From Pelagibacterium lacus (GTDB lineage: Bacteria > Pseudomonadota > Alphaproteobacteria > Rhizobiales > Devosiaceae), in assembly GCF_003345525.1 (NCBI RefSeq), contig NZ_QQNH01000008.1, positions 1 to 64,000 on the forward strand: DNA of 64,000 nt. Direction: 5' to 3'. Both the position numbers and the translations under genes were made by a program. This document shows positions 49,078 to 57,528 of the stretch, piece by piece. Positions within the stretch are counted from its first letter, which is position 1, and the number at the start of each line of letters is the position of its first letter. Below the pieces are notes generated by a model. It worked only from the letters and a program-made list of their open reading frames with translations, did no database searches and was not told where the DNA came from.

Positions 49078-49571
49078 CCCGCGCCATCGCGATCCGGCCC
49101 CTCGACCGCGCGGCCTTCGCGCCCTTCGGGCAGGTGCTTGCCACCGAGAACGCGCATCATTTCCCCATCAATGGCGGCATGACCGAGCGCTTCCACGACC
49201 TTGCCGCCGTCGAGATCGGCGGCGAGAACGGCCGCCCGCTCATCTCGATCTTCCGCGGCCGGCCCTATGCCCTGCCGCTGACCCTGTCGCTCGTCGAGCG
49301 GCATCCGCTCGGCTCCCAGGCTTTCATGCCGCTGCACCCCCGCCCTTTCCTCGTGATCGTCGCCCCCGACGCGGATGGCGTCCCCGGCACCCCGCTGGCT
49401 TTTCTCACCCGCCCCGGCATGGGCATCAACATCGCCCGCAATGTCTGGCACGGCGTTCTGACCCCGCTGGAGGCCGAAGGCGATTTCCTCGTCATCGACC
49501 GCGGCGGCGATGGCACCAATCTCGAGGAATTCACCTTCGCGCAGCCCTTCACCGTGGCGTTTGCGAGATAG
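49074..49571 (+). CDS. allA: Ureidoglycolate lyase
   Basis: Splits ureidoglycolate to glyoxylate and urea, the last purine-ring step. 165 residues, family length (about 160-170). Motifs IRPLDRAAFAPFGQVL at the start and ARNVWHGVLTPLEAEGDFLVIDR in the C-terminal half are diagnostic. The start overlaps the stop of the aminohydrolase gene (ATGA). The glyoxylate product is the substrate of the malate synthase G at 12753-14921. Confidence 0.93.
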   Translation: MTRAIAIRPLDRAAFAPFGQVLATENAHHFPINGGMTERFHDLAAVEIGGENGRPLISIFRGRPYALPLTLSLVERHPLGSQAFMPLHPRPFLVIVAPDADGVPGTPLAFLTRPGMGINIARNVWHGVLTPLEAEGDFLVIDRGGDGTNLEEFTFAQPFTVAFAR

Positions 49572-49608
49572 AGAGAACAGGCGCTGGCGTGGTCGCCCTC
49601 AACCACCT

Positions 49609-49777
49609 CAGCGCCCCCTCATCCGCCCCTCCGGGGCACCTTCTCCCACCAGGGGAGAAGGAAGGATTGGGCCAGCGTTGGGCAAAATCATCAGCGCTCG
49701 CCAAGGGCTCCCCTTCTCCCCTGGTGGGAGAAGGTGGATCGGACCGCCCGGTCCGAGACGGATGAGGGGGGCGCTGA
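49609..49777. repeat. Composite palindromic repeat, near twin of 18622-18788
   Basis: A reverse unit (49609-49661) and a forward unit (49713-49777) flank a spacer beginning AAGGATTGGGCCAGCG. The same spacer with two mismatches lies between the units at 18622-18788, about 31 kb away. The whole segment therefore moves or converts as one element. Otherwise 49572-49813 holds nothing that I can identify. Confidence 0.85.
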
Positions 49778-49813
49778 CTCTCAACGAGCACCCTCGCCCG
49801 CCTCGTCGCACCC

Positions 49814-50593
49814 TCAAATCCCCGCATACCAGTCATATCCTAGATCGGCCCAGAAGCTGCCCTTGCCGCGATAGAGGCGGGAAAAATCATCCACCAGCTC
49901 GATGCGCCGGATATATTTGGCCATCTTATAGCCGAGTTGCCGCTCGATCCGTACCCGCAAGGGCGCCCCGTTGCGCACCGGCAGCGCCGCGTCGTTCATG
50001 CCATAGGCGAGGATAGTCTGGGGATGGCGGGCGTCGATCATATCGATGCTCTCATAATAAAGCCCCGCCCCGCCATAGGTATCGAAACAGTGGAATACGC
50101 AATAGCGGGCACTGTCCCGCGGCTTCACCTCGTCAAGGATCGCCGCCAGCGGAACCCCGGTCCATTTGGCGATGCAGCTCCATCCTTCCACGCAGTCGTG
50201 CCGGGTGATCTGGGTCCGCGCCGGCATGTTGCGCAATTCCTCCAGCGAATAGCTCGCCGGGCTCTCCACCAGCCCCCCGACCTCCAGCCGGTAGAAGGCG
50301 AAATCGTTCTGCTTGGCAATCAGATAATCGATATCGGTTGGGTCGGTGCTTCCATTGGGGCGCATGCCCTGCCGGATTTCGCTTGCGGAAAATTCCCGGG
50401 CCAGGGCGTTGTCGTCCAGAAGCAGGCGCTGCGCCGCTTCGGTGAGCGCATTGGCGCCCGCCATGGCATCGCGCACCGGATGGCCCGGCCGCAACAGGGG
50501 ATCGAACACGTCGCATCCGGCCAGCGTCGTCCCGGCCACGCCGGCCGCCGTCGCGGTGAGGAATTTGCGCCGACGCATAGAAAACCGCGTCAT
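49814..50593 (-). CDS. Periplasmic sulfite-oxidase-like molybdenum oxidoreductase
   Basis: 259 residues. Twin-arginine signal MRRRKFLTATAAGVAGTTLAGC, whose end also looks like a lipobox (TLAGC), so it may be a Tat-exported lipoprotein. The oxidoreductase molybdopterin domain shows HDCVEGWSCIAKWTGVPL, where the first Cys is the expected Mo ligand, and GAPLRVRIERQLGYKMAKYI. Related to MsrP/SorA; the substrate is unknown. The start ATG overlaps the stop of the cytochrome b gene, its probable redox partner. Confidence 0.85.
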   Translation of the reverse strand: MTRFSMRRRKFLTATAAGVAGTTLAGCDVFDPLLRPGHPVRDAMAGANALTEAAQRLLLDDNALAREFSASEIRQGMRPNGSTDPTDIDYLIAKQNDFAFYRLEVGGLVESPASYSLEELRNMPARTQITRHDCVEGWSCIAKWTGVPLAAILDEVKPRDSARYCVFHCFDTYGGAGLYYESIDMIDARHPQTILAYGMNDAALPVRNGAPLRVRIERQLGYKMAKYIRRIELVDDFSRLYRGKGSFWADLGYDWYAGI

Positions 50594-51441
50594 GCCCGGT
50601 CCTCCGGATCGATGCGGTATTTCCCCGTGATCATCGAGCGCAGATTGTTGAATGGCCCCGAAAGGACCACCATCGCCACATGGACGATGAAAAACAGCAC
50701 CAGCAACACCATGACGCCGAAATGGATGGTCCGCGCCGTCTGCCGGCCACCGAACACGTCCACCAGCCAAGGCCAGGCCGCGTCCATGCCCGGCGACATG
50801 GTGAGCCCGGTGAGCACCATCAGCGGACAGAGGATCAGCAGCACCATGCCATAGCTGAGCTTTTGCAGCGCGTTGTAGTGCCGGCCATGCCGAAACTGGA
50901 ACCGGGCATGATCCGCTATATCGCCCGGCAGCTTTCGCATATCCGCACCGGTGGGCACGATATCGCGCCGCAAATGCCCGTTTAGGAGGCTGGCGACGAA
51001 CCAGATCAGCATGGTCGTCACCAGGATCCAGCCGAAGAAGAAATGCACCACCCGTCCGGTTGCCAGATCCTGATAGGAGGGCATGGTGATCCACGAAGGG
51101 AACGCCCGCACCTGCTCGCGGCCGGGCGGGCCGGAATAGCCCAGCACCCCGGTCGTATCGAATTGCTGCCCCATCAGCGTCGTCACTCCACCGACCGATC
51201 CATCCGGCTTGCGCACCGCGCCGATGGAGAGCACCGAATTGTCGAACTCGAACCCTGATTGCTGGCCGATATAGAGCCGGGGATGGGCATTGAAGATCTG
51301 CAATCCAGAGACAAGGAGAAAGAACAGGCTGATGGCCCAGGCCCAATGGGTGGCCCGCGTCCAGGCCGACTGCCGCTTGACCAGCGGCCCCTTTTTCACC
51401 GGAGGCCCGATCTCGCCGGCCTGTTCCGCCGCCACGCCCAT
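50590..51441 (-). CDS. Cytochrome b561-type membrane subunit for the molybdoenzyme
   Basis: 283 residues with four to five membrane helices (THWAWAISLFFLLVSGLQIF, VVHFFFGWILVTTMLIWFVA, MVLLILCPLMVLTGLTM, IHFGVMVLLVLFFIVHVAMV) and His residues at the helix positions expected for two b haems. It should pass electrons between quinones and the periplasmic molybdoenzyme encoded just downstream. This is not the MsrQ fold that partners MsrP in E. coli. ATG 51441 has GGGAGCGGAG upstream; ATG 51477 is also possible. Confidence 0.8.
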   Translation of the reverse strand: MGVAAEQAGEIGPPVKKGPLVKRQSAWTRATHWAWAISLFFLLVSGLQIFNAHPRLYIGQQSGFEFDNSVLSIGAVRKPDGSVGGVTTLMGQQFDTTGVLGYSGPPGREQVRAFPSWITMPSYQDLATGRVVHFFFGWILVTTMLIWFVASLLNGHLRRDIVPTGADMRKLPGDIADHARFQFRHGRHYNALQKLSYGMVLLILCPLMVLTGLTMSPGMDAAWPWLVDVFGGRQTARTIHFGVMVLLVLFFIVHVAMVVLSGPFNNLRSMITGKYRIDPEDRA

Positions 51442-51560
51442 CGCTCCGCTCCCACGCCATCTCCGCGCCATGACCATAGCGCAAGCTCCGCACCAGTGTC
51501 GTCAAAAGTCACCTCGCCGCAAGTTCCTCACGCCAACGTGCGGCAAACTCCGGCGCGGAC

Positions 51561-51630
51561 ATGACAAAAACGTCATAAATTGACCAGCCGGTCAAAATTC
51601 CTCTTTCCCCGCATCATCAAACATGTTTGA
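51561..51630. promoter_or_regulatory. Three inverted repeats in the cytochrome b / 5'-nucleotidase divergent region
   Basis: ATGAC-N6-GTCAT (51561-51576), TTGACCAGCCGGTCAA (51580-51595) and the perfect palindrome TCAAACATGTTTGA (51617-51630) lie within 70 bp. The middle one matches the RutR consensus TTGACCA-NN-TGGTCAA except one base. They are 99-168 nt before the nucleotidase ATG. The rest of the 287-nt region shows no clear promoter. Confidence 0.55.
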
Positions 51631-51728
51631 CTTTTGCGCCGATACAAAAACGGCGCGCTGTTACACGACCGTCGCAGACGCATGGAATAGAAGCGCCGCA
51701 CGCTTCTCGAAACAAAGGGAACAAGGAC

Positions 51729-53336
51729 ATGAAACATCTGCTGCTCGGCGCATCCGCGCTGGCGCTGACCGTGGGCCTCACCGGGCCGATCAGCGCGCAG
51801 GAAGGCGACTTCACCCTCAACATCCTCCACATCAACGATTTCCACTCGCGCTTCGGTCCCATCACCAGCAGCGACTCCAATTGCGATGTGGACACCGATG
51901 CCGCCGGCGAATGCTTCGGCGGCATTGCCCGCCTGAAGACCGCCATCGAGGACAAGCGCGCCGAACTCGACGGCCAGAACGTGGTCCTGCTCGATGCGGG
52001 CGACCAGTTCCAGGGCTCGCTGTTCTACACCCAGTATCGCAGCGAGATCATCGCCGAATTCGCCAATGATCTCGGCATCGAGCTGATGGCCGTGGGCAAT
52101 CACGAATTCGACGATGGGCCGGAAGAACTGGCCAAACTGCTCGACGCCGTCAATTTCCCGATCATCTCGGGCAACACCAATGTCGAGAACGAGCCGCTGC
52201 TCGACGGCCGCGTCCCCGGTACCCATGTGATGGAATTCGGCGACCAGAAGGTCGGTTTCGTGTCGGCGCTGGCCGAGGATACCGACGAAACCTCCTCGCC
52301 GGGCGATGGGGTCGAGTTCGAGGACGTGTTCGAGAGCCTCGCCGCCCAGGTCGAGGCGCTGCAGGCCGAAGGCATCGACAAGATCATCGCTCTCACCCAT
52401 GTGGGCTACACCGTCGACATGGAAATCGCGGCCAACGTTCCGGGCATCGACGTGATCGTCGGCGGCCATTCGCACACCCTGCTCTCCAACACCGACGAGA
52501 GCGCCGCGGGCGGCTATCCGACGCTGATCGACGGTCCGGACGGCAACGAGGTTCCCGTGGTCACCGCCTATTCCTACGGCAAATATGTCGGCGACCTAAC
52601 CGTCACCTGGGATGCCGAGGGCAATGTGATTTCGGCCGAGGGCGACCCGATCCTGATCGACGCGTCGGTCACCCCGGACGAAGCCTATATCACCCGCCTC
52701 GCCGAGCTCGAACAGCCTCTTCTGGAACTGATGGAGCAGGTCATCGGCACGGCCACCGGGCCGATCGAAGGTTCGCGTGAAGTCTGCCGCGTCGAGGAAT
52801 GCTCCATGGGCAATCTCGTCGCCGACGCCATGCTCGCCGCCTCGGGCGCCGATATCGCCATCCAGAACGGTGGCGGCCTGCGCGCTTCCATCGATGCTGG
52901 CGAAATCACCATGGGCGAGGCCATCACCGTCCTGCCCTTCTCCAACACGCTGGCCACCGTCGAGATTTCGGGCGCTGACGTGATCGATGCGCTGGAAAAC
53001 GGCGTCTCCGACATCGAGAACGGGGCGGGCCGCTTCCCGCAGGTCGCCGGGCTGAAATATGCCTATACCCTTGCCAACCCAGTCGGCGAACGCGTCAGCG
53101 ACGTGCAGGTGCAGGACGAAGCCGGCGAATGGGTGGCGATCGATGAGGACGCAACCTATACCGTGGTCACCAACAACTATATGCGCGGCGGCGGCGACGG
53201 CTACGGCACCTTCGCCGAGGGCGACAACCCCTACGACTTCGGTCCCCCGCTGGAGCAGGTTCTCGCCGACTATATCGCAGCCCAGGGCGGGGAATACGAA
53301 CCCTATACTGACGGCCGCATCACCATCCTCGAATAA
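51729..53336 (+). CDS. Periplasmic bifunctional metallophosphoesterase / 5'-nucleotidase (UshA family)
   Basis: Dephosphorylates nucleotides outside the inner membrane so that nucleosides can be imported. 535 residues from ATG 51729; signal peptide about residues 1-22 (GLTGPISAQ-EG). Metal motifs LHINDFHSRFGP, DAGDQFQGSLFY, GNHEFDDG and IVGGHSHTL in the N-terminal domain; substrate-binding C-terminal domain with NGGGLRASIDAGEITMGE and YMRGGGDGYGTFAEG. The open frame extends to 51627 without reason. It stands alone, upstream of a strong terminator. Confidence 0.9.
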   Translation: MKHLLLGASALALTVGLTGPISAQEGDFTLNILHINDFHSRFGPITSSDSNCDVDTDAAGECFGGIARLKTAIEDKRAELDGQNVVLLDAGDQFQGSLFYTQYRSEIIAEFANDLGIELMAVGNHEFDDGPEELAKLLDAVNFPIISGNTNVENEPLLDGRVPGTHVMEFGDQKVGFVSALAEDTDETSSPGDGVEFEDVFESLAAQVEALQAEGIDKIIALTHVGYTVDMEIAANVPGIDVIVGGHSHTLLSNTDESAAGGYPTLIDGPDGNEVPVVTAYSYGKYVGDLTVTWDAEGNVISAEGDPILIDASVTPDEAYITRLAELEQPLLELMEQVIGTATGPIEGSREVCRVEECSMGNLVADAMLAASGADIAIQNGGGLRASIDAGEITMGEAITVLPFSNTLATVEISGADVIDALENGVSDIENGAGRFPQVAGLKYAYTLANPVGERVSDVQVQDEAGEWVAIDEDATYTVVTNNYMRGGGDGYGTFAEGDNPYDFGPPLEQVLADYIAAQGGEYEPYTDGRITILE

Positions 53337-53354
53337 GGGCCGGACGGCCTTTGC

Positions 53355-53390
53355 AAAAAAGGGGGGTGCATCCCGCGATGCGCCCCCTTT
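53355..53390. terminator. Strong bidirectional terminator
   Basis: GGGGGTGCATC (53362-53372) pairs with GATGCGCCCCC (53377-53387), one wobble, with A6 on the left and TTT on the right. It ends the nucleotidase gene on the plus strand and the oxidoreductase gene at 53398 on the minus strand. Confidence 0.85.
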
Positions 53391-53397
53391 CACGTTT

Positions 53398-54444
53398 TCA
53401 CTCCACCGGGACTTCCCGCCGCTCATTGTCCGAGACGAAGCCCAGATCGAGCACCTTCTGCAATTCGGCGGCGTGGCGGAAGCTGGGATCGCCATTGACC
53501 CCCGTCGCCACCGCCTCGGCAAAGCGGTGGTAGTTGGTCGGCACCGGCTCAACCGGAACGTCCTTCCACTGCGCCAGCTCGATATCCTCGCCCACGCAGA
53601 TCTGCAGCGACGAGCCGTTCATGCCGTGCTGCACCTCCAGCCCACCTCGATCGCCATAGGCGCGCAGGCGCAGCGTGTTGAGATAGCCCGACGCCCAGCG
53701 CGTGGCGTGCACCACTCCGAGCGCGCCCGAGCCGAATTCAAGGCTCATGGTGAAGCTGTCATTGGCGTCGAGCACATAGTCCCCGATCCGCCCGCCCGGC
53801 TCCTTATCGAAGGCCTTCAGGCGGCAGAAGGCGCTGTCGATGGGCGAATTGATGCCGAATACCGCGAAGTCGAGAATGTGCACCCCGATGTCGCCCAGCG
53901 TGCCGTTCGAGCCATGCGCCGTCGACAGCCGCCATAGCCAGGTGGGATCGGTGCGCCAGTCGCCCCAGGCCTTGGACACCAACCAGCTCTGCAGATAGCT
54001 GGCTTCTACATGCTTGATCTCCCCGATTTCCCCCGCCTCGACGATCTGCCGGAATTTCTGCAGTTCCGCCACGTTGCGATAGGTGAGGTTGACCATGTTG
54101 ATCAGGCCGGCCTGTTCGGCGATGTCGGCCATTTCCAGCGCATTGCCGTAATGGGTGGCTAGGGGCTTTTCGCAGAACACATGCTTGCCCGCCGCCAGGG
54201 CGCGCAGGGAGGTTTCGTAGTGGAACCGGTCCGGCGTCACATTGGCGATGGAATCGAACGCGCCCCAATCCAGCGCCTCCTCCAGCGACGCGAAGACCCG
54301 GGGGATGTCGTAGCTTTGCGCGAACTGCGCCGCGCGCTCGGGATCGACATCGACGGCGGCGACGATCTCCACATCCTCGATGGCCGCGAAATGAGCGGCA
54401 TGGCTTGCCGCCATGTTGCCCGTGCCAAGGATCACCAGACGCAT
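53398..54444 (-). CDS. Gfo/Idh/MocA-family oxidoreductase (ThuB-like)
   Basis: NAD(P)-dependent sugar or polyol dehydrogenase of 348 residues from the ATG at 54444; GGAG lies 9 nt upstream and the frame is open to a TTG at 54459. Rossmann motif LVILGTGNMAASHA and the catalytic EKPLATHYGNALEM. It follows the thuA-like gene by 51 nt. In Sinorhizobium ThuA and ThuB convert trehalose and related disaccharides through a 3-keto sugar; the same pairing suggests this here, but no thuEFGK transporter is present. Confidence 0.82.
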   Translation of the reverse strand: MRLVILGTGNMAASHAAHFAAIEDVEIVAAVDVDPERAAQFAQSYDIPRVFASLEEALDWGAFDSIANVTPDRFHYETSLRALAAGKHVFCEKPLATHYGNALEMADIAEQAGLINMVNLTYRNVAELQKFRQIVEAGEIGEIKHVEASYLQSWLVSKAWGDWRTDPTWLWRLSTAHGSNGTLGDIGVHILDFAVFGINSPIDSAFCRLKAFDKEPGGRIGDYVLDANDSFTMSLEFGSGALGVVHATRWASGYLNTLRLRAYGDRGGLEVQHGMNGSSLQICVGEDIELAQWKDVPVEPVPTNYHRFAEAVATGVNGDPSFRHAAELQKVLDLGFVSDNERREVPVE

Positions 54445-54495
54445 GACCCATTTCTCCAACGGTTTGCCGAATTCGGCGGACGGACCCTGTGACCC

Positions 54496-55281
54496 TTAGC
54501 GGAAGCCTTCCTGGCCCGCCTCATGCAGCTTGCCGCCCCGCTCCTCGATCGGCTCCAGCGCCGCCTCGACCGGAACGTTGGGCGCATCGTGCACGCCGGG
54601 ATAGCGGGCCTGCGGGTTGTGCGCCCACTTCACCGCATTGCGCAGTACCTTGCCCACCGTCGCGTCGTGATAGGTGGGATAGGTCTCGTGCCCGGGCCGG
54701 AAATAGAAGATGTTGCCCGCCCCGCGCCGATAGGTCAGCCCCGAGCGGAATACCTCCCCGCCCTGGAACCAGGAAATGAACACCGTTTCCAGCGGCTCGG
54801 GCACCGAGAAGGGCTCACCATACATTTCCTCGTTTTCGAGCTCGAAATACTCCCCAAGCCCCGCGGCGATCGGATGCCGGGGATTGACCACCCACAGCCG
54901 CTCGCGCTCCCCCGCCTCCCGCCATTTGAGGGCGCAGGGCGTCCCCATCAGCCGCTTGAAGATCTTGGAGAAATGCGCCGAATGCAGAAGGATCAGTCCC
55001 ATGCCTTCCCAGACATGCCGGGCGACACGCTCGACGATCTCGTCCTCGACCGCGCCATGGGCCGCATGGCCCCACCAGACCAGCACGTCGGTTTCGGCCA
55101 GCACCTGTTCCCTCAGCCCGTGCTCGGGGTCCTGCAGCACAGCCGTGCGGGTCTCGACACCGCCCTCTTCGCCGAGCAGCCGGGCGATCTGGTTGTGCAT
55201 GCCATCGGGATAGAGCTCGGCCACAACCGGGCTTTCCTGCTCGTGAACGTTCTCCCCCCAGACCAGGGCCCTGATCGCCAT
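54496..55281 (-). CDS. thuA: ThuA-like trehalose utilisation protein
   Basis: 261 residues, the length of Sinorhizobium ThuA, with close matches in remembered motifs ([57 protein letters not shown]). Glutamine-amidotransferase-like fold acting on 3-keto-disaccharides. The ATG at 55281 has AGGAG about 9 nt upstream. It is first of a two-gene unit with the Gfo/Idh gene. The 270-nt region upstream of it contains only the terminator of the next operon. Confidence 0.88.
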   Translation of the reverse strand: MAIRALVWGENVHEQESPVVAELYPDGMHNQIARLLGEEGGVETRTAVLQDPEHGLREQVLAETDVLVWWGHAAHGAVEDEIVERVARHVWEGMGLILLHSAHFSKIFKRLMGTPCALKWREAGERERLWVVNPRHPIAAGLGEYFELENEEMYGEPFSVPEPLETVFISWFQGGEVFRSGLTYRRGAGNIFYFRPGHETYPTYHDATVGKVLRNAVKWAHNPQARYPGVHDAPNVPVEAALEPIEERGGKLHEAGQEGFR

Positions 55282-55471
55282 CGGCCAATCTCCTGTCGCG
55301 ATGGCCGCCAAAACGTTTTGGCAGCCGTGATGCAAAAAACGCGCACCGGCAGAAGACGGGGCACGCGGGTCGGACTATCCGGATCACCGGCCATGGATGC
55401 TGCCGGTCGTTTCGCCCGCTCTATCCGGTTTGCGAACCGATTTGGAGAGGCAAAATGCAAAAGACCAACAA

Positions 55472-55500
55472 AAAAGAGGCGGAGCGGTTCCGCCTCTTTT
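55472..55500 (-). terminator. Strong intrinsic terminator of the pyrimidine operon
   Basis: A perfect 12-bp stem, AAAAGAGGCGGA with TCCGCCTCTTTT, and a 5-nt loop, extended by T's on the minus strand. It begins 52 nt after the stop of the substrate-binding gene and is symmetric enough to work both ways. Confidence 0.9.
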
Positions 55501-55551
55501 GCTTCGCATAACGCCCTGCCCCGCTTCGACCTCGCAGCCGGGCGCAAAACC

Positions 55552-56547
55552 CTATTCGATCCGATCGGTGACCACGGTGCTGTAGGCGCCCTCCGGTTCG
55601 ATGGTGATGGCCGGGTTGTCGGGCGAAACCGCAGAGAGAAGCGTCGCCACCGTCTGCTCATAGGCGTCGGTATCCAGCGCCGGGGAATCGCCCACCAGCG
55701 CCGCCGCCTCGATCACCTGATAGACTTGGCTTTCCAGCATCAGGGCGCCCGACATATCGTTGTTGAGCACGATCTCCGCCGCTTCTTCCGGATTGGCCTT
55801 CGCATGGGCCCAGCCCCGCATCGAGGCGTCGACAAAGGCTGCCATGGCGTCGACGAACTCTTCATCGGCGAGCCGGTCCTCGAGCACATAGAGCCCGTCT
55901 TCCAGCATACCCACCCCCTCGTCGGCGAAGTTGAACAGGGTGAGGCTGTCCTCGGGAATGCCGGCGTCGATCACCTGCTTGTATTCGTTGTAGCGCATCA
56001 CTGAGATGCAGTCTGCCTGCCCCTGCAGCAGCGGATCGGCCGAGAAGGCCTGCCGCAGCACTTCGACGCCCTGCTCGCTGCCATCGGTCGGCAGGCCCAG
56101 TTGCGCCATCCAGGCATAGAACGGATATTCATTGCCGAAGAACCACACCCCCAGCGTCTTGCCCGGGAAGTCGGCGGTCGACTCCACCCCGCTCTCCTCC
56201 GAGCACACCATTTCCAGCGCCGTGGTTGCGAAGGGCTGGGCGATATTGACCAGCGGCACCCCGCGCTCGCGTGCGGCGAGGGCAGCGGCCATCCAAGTGG
56301 TGATCACATCGGCGCCGCCCCCGGCGATCACCTGCTCGGGCGCGATGTCCGGCCCGCCGGGATTGATCGTGACGTCGAGCCCGGCTTCTTCGTAAAAGCC
56401 CAGGTCCTTGGCCACCAGATAGCCGGCGAACTGGCCCTGGTTGACCCATTTGAGCTGGAAGGTCACCGGGTAGAGGTCCTGCGCGAAGGCGGGGCTGGCC
56501 GTGGCCAGCAGCATCCCCGCCAGGGCTGCGATCTTTAGAGATTTCAT
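55552..56547 (-). CDS. Pyrimidine-type ABC transporter substrate-binding protein (NMT1/THI5-like)
   Basis: 331 residues with a Sec signal peptide of about 22 residues (ATASPAFA-QD). The mature start VTFQLKWVNQGQFAGYLVAK is typical of the NMT1/ThiY-like group that binds pyrimidines and pyrimidine precursors. GGAG lies 9 nt before the ATG. Last gene of the operon whose other genes degrade uracil/thymine, so uracil, thymine or their dihydro forms are the likely ligands; hydroxymethylpyrimidine or riboflavin binding is the alternative for the fold. Confidence 0.82.
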   Translation of the reverse strand: MKSLKIAALAGMLLATASPAFAQDLYPVTFQLKWVNQGQFAGYLVAKDLGFYEEAGLDVTINPGGPDIAPEQVIAGGGADVITTWMAAALAARERGVPLVNIAQPFATTALEMVCSEESGVESTADFPGKTLGVWFFGNEYPFYAWMAQLGLPTDGSEQGVEVLRQAFSADPLLQGQADCISVMRYNEYKQVIDAGIPEDSLTLFNFADEGVGMLEDGLYVLEDRLADEEFVDAMAAFVDASMRGWAHAKANPEEAAEIVLNNDMSGALMLESQVYQVIEAAALVGDSPALDTDAYEQTVATLLSAVSPDNPAITIEPEGAYSTVVTDRIE

Positions 56548-56655
56548 AATGCCGTCTCCCCTTTGGTTGTGAACGCCGGCCCGGCGCCATGCCGGTCCTT
56601 GAGCGCTCCGCCGAACCGCCGCGCCTTTGCCGGACGCGGTGGGCCGGGTGGTCCT

Positions 56656-57528
56656 CTATGGCGCCCGTTCCCCACGCATCGACGGGTGCCAGAAGGTGAC
56701 CGCGCGCTCGATGAGCGCGATCACCCCATAGAACAGCGAGCCGGCCACCGCGGCAATAGCGATCTCGGCCCAGACCATGTCGACTTGCAGCCGCCCGATG
56801 GCCGCCGATATGCGGAACCCCATCCCCACCACCGGCGTCCCGAAGAATTCGGCCACGATGGCACCGATCAGCGCCAGGGTGGAATTGATCTTGAGGGCGT
56901 TGAAGATGAAGGGCCACGCCATCGGCAGGCGCAATTTCATCAGCGTCTGCCAATAGCTGGCCGCATAGGTCCGCATCAGGTCCTTTTCCATCGCCCCGGT
57001 GGCGTTCAGGCCCGCCACCGTGTTCACCAGCATGGGAAAGAAGGTCATCACCACCACCACGGCGGCCTTGGATTGCCAGTCGAAACCGAACCACATCACC
57101 ATGATCGGCGCGATGCCCACCAGCGGCAGGGCCGATACGAAATTGCCCACCGGCAGCAGGCCGCGCTTGAGGAAGGGCGAGCGGTCGATGGCCACCGCGA
57201 CGACGAAGGCCGATCCGCAACCAATGGCATAGCCCACCAGCACCGATTTGAGGAATGTCTGCTGGAAGTCCGGCCAGATCGGATTGGGGATCGAGGCCAC
57301 GATCCGCTGCCAGATCACCGAGGGCGGGGGCAGCAGCACGGCGGGCACGCTGAACCCGCGCACCAACCCTTCCCAGACGACGAGCAGCGTCACGCCGAAG
57401 ATCACCGGCACGATGATGTTGATCGCGCTGCGGATCGTTCGGTTTCCGGTACGGGCCCGGATGAGGAATTCGTTGATCCCCCAGGCCGCGAGCCAAACCA
57501 GGAGCGCGGTTATCAGCCATCCGTTCAT
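56656..57528 (-). CDS. ABC transporter permease (SsuC/ThiX-like)
   Basis: 290 residues from ATG 57528, which overlaps the stop of the other permease (ATGA). Six or seven membrane helices and the EAA-type loop AASYWQTLMKLRLPMAWPFI that contacts the ATPase. BPD_transp_1 family. With the paralogous permease at 57525 it probably makes a heterodimeric channel. A 108-nt gap separates it from the substrate-binding gene. Confidence 0.85.
   Translation of the reverse strand: MNGWLITALLVWLAAWGINEFLIRARTGNRTIRSAINIIVPVIFGVTLLVVWEGLVRGFSVPAVLLPPPSVIWQRIVASIPNPIWPDFQQTFLKSVLVGYAIGCGSAFVVAVAIDRSPFLKRGLLPVGNFVSALPLVGIAPIMVMWFGFDWQSKAAVVVVMTFFPMLVNTVAGLNATGAMEKDLMRTYAASYWQTLMKLRLPMAWPFIFNALKINSTLALIGAIVAEFFGTPVVGMGFRISAAIGRLQVDMVWAEIAIAAVAGSLFYGVIALIERAVTFWHPSMRGERAP

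Noticed and set aside
49814-51505. A single 563-codon fusion of molybdoenzyme and cytochrome b
   Set aside because: The frame is open throughout, but the N-terminal part is a shadow; the cytochrome b lies in a different frame and the molybdoenzyme has its own Tat signal and ATGA-coupled start.
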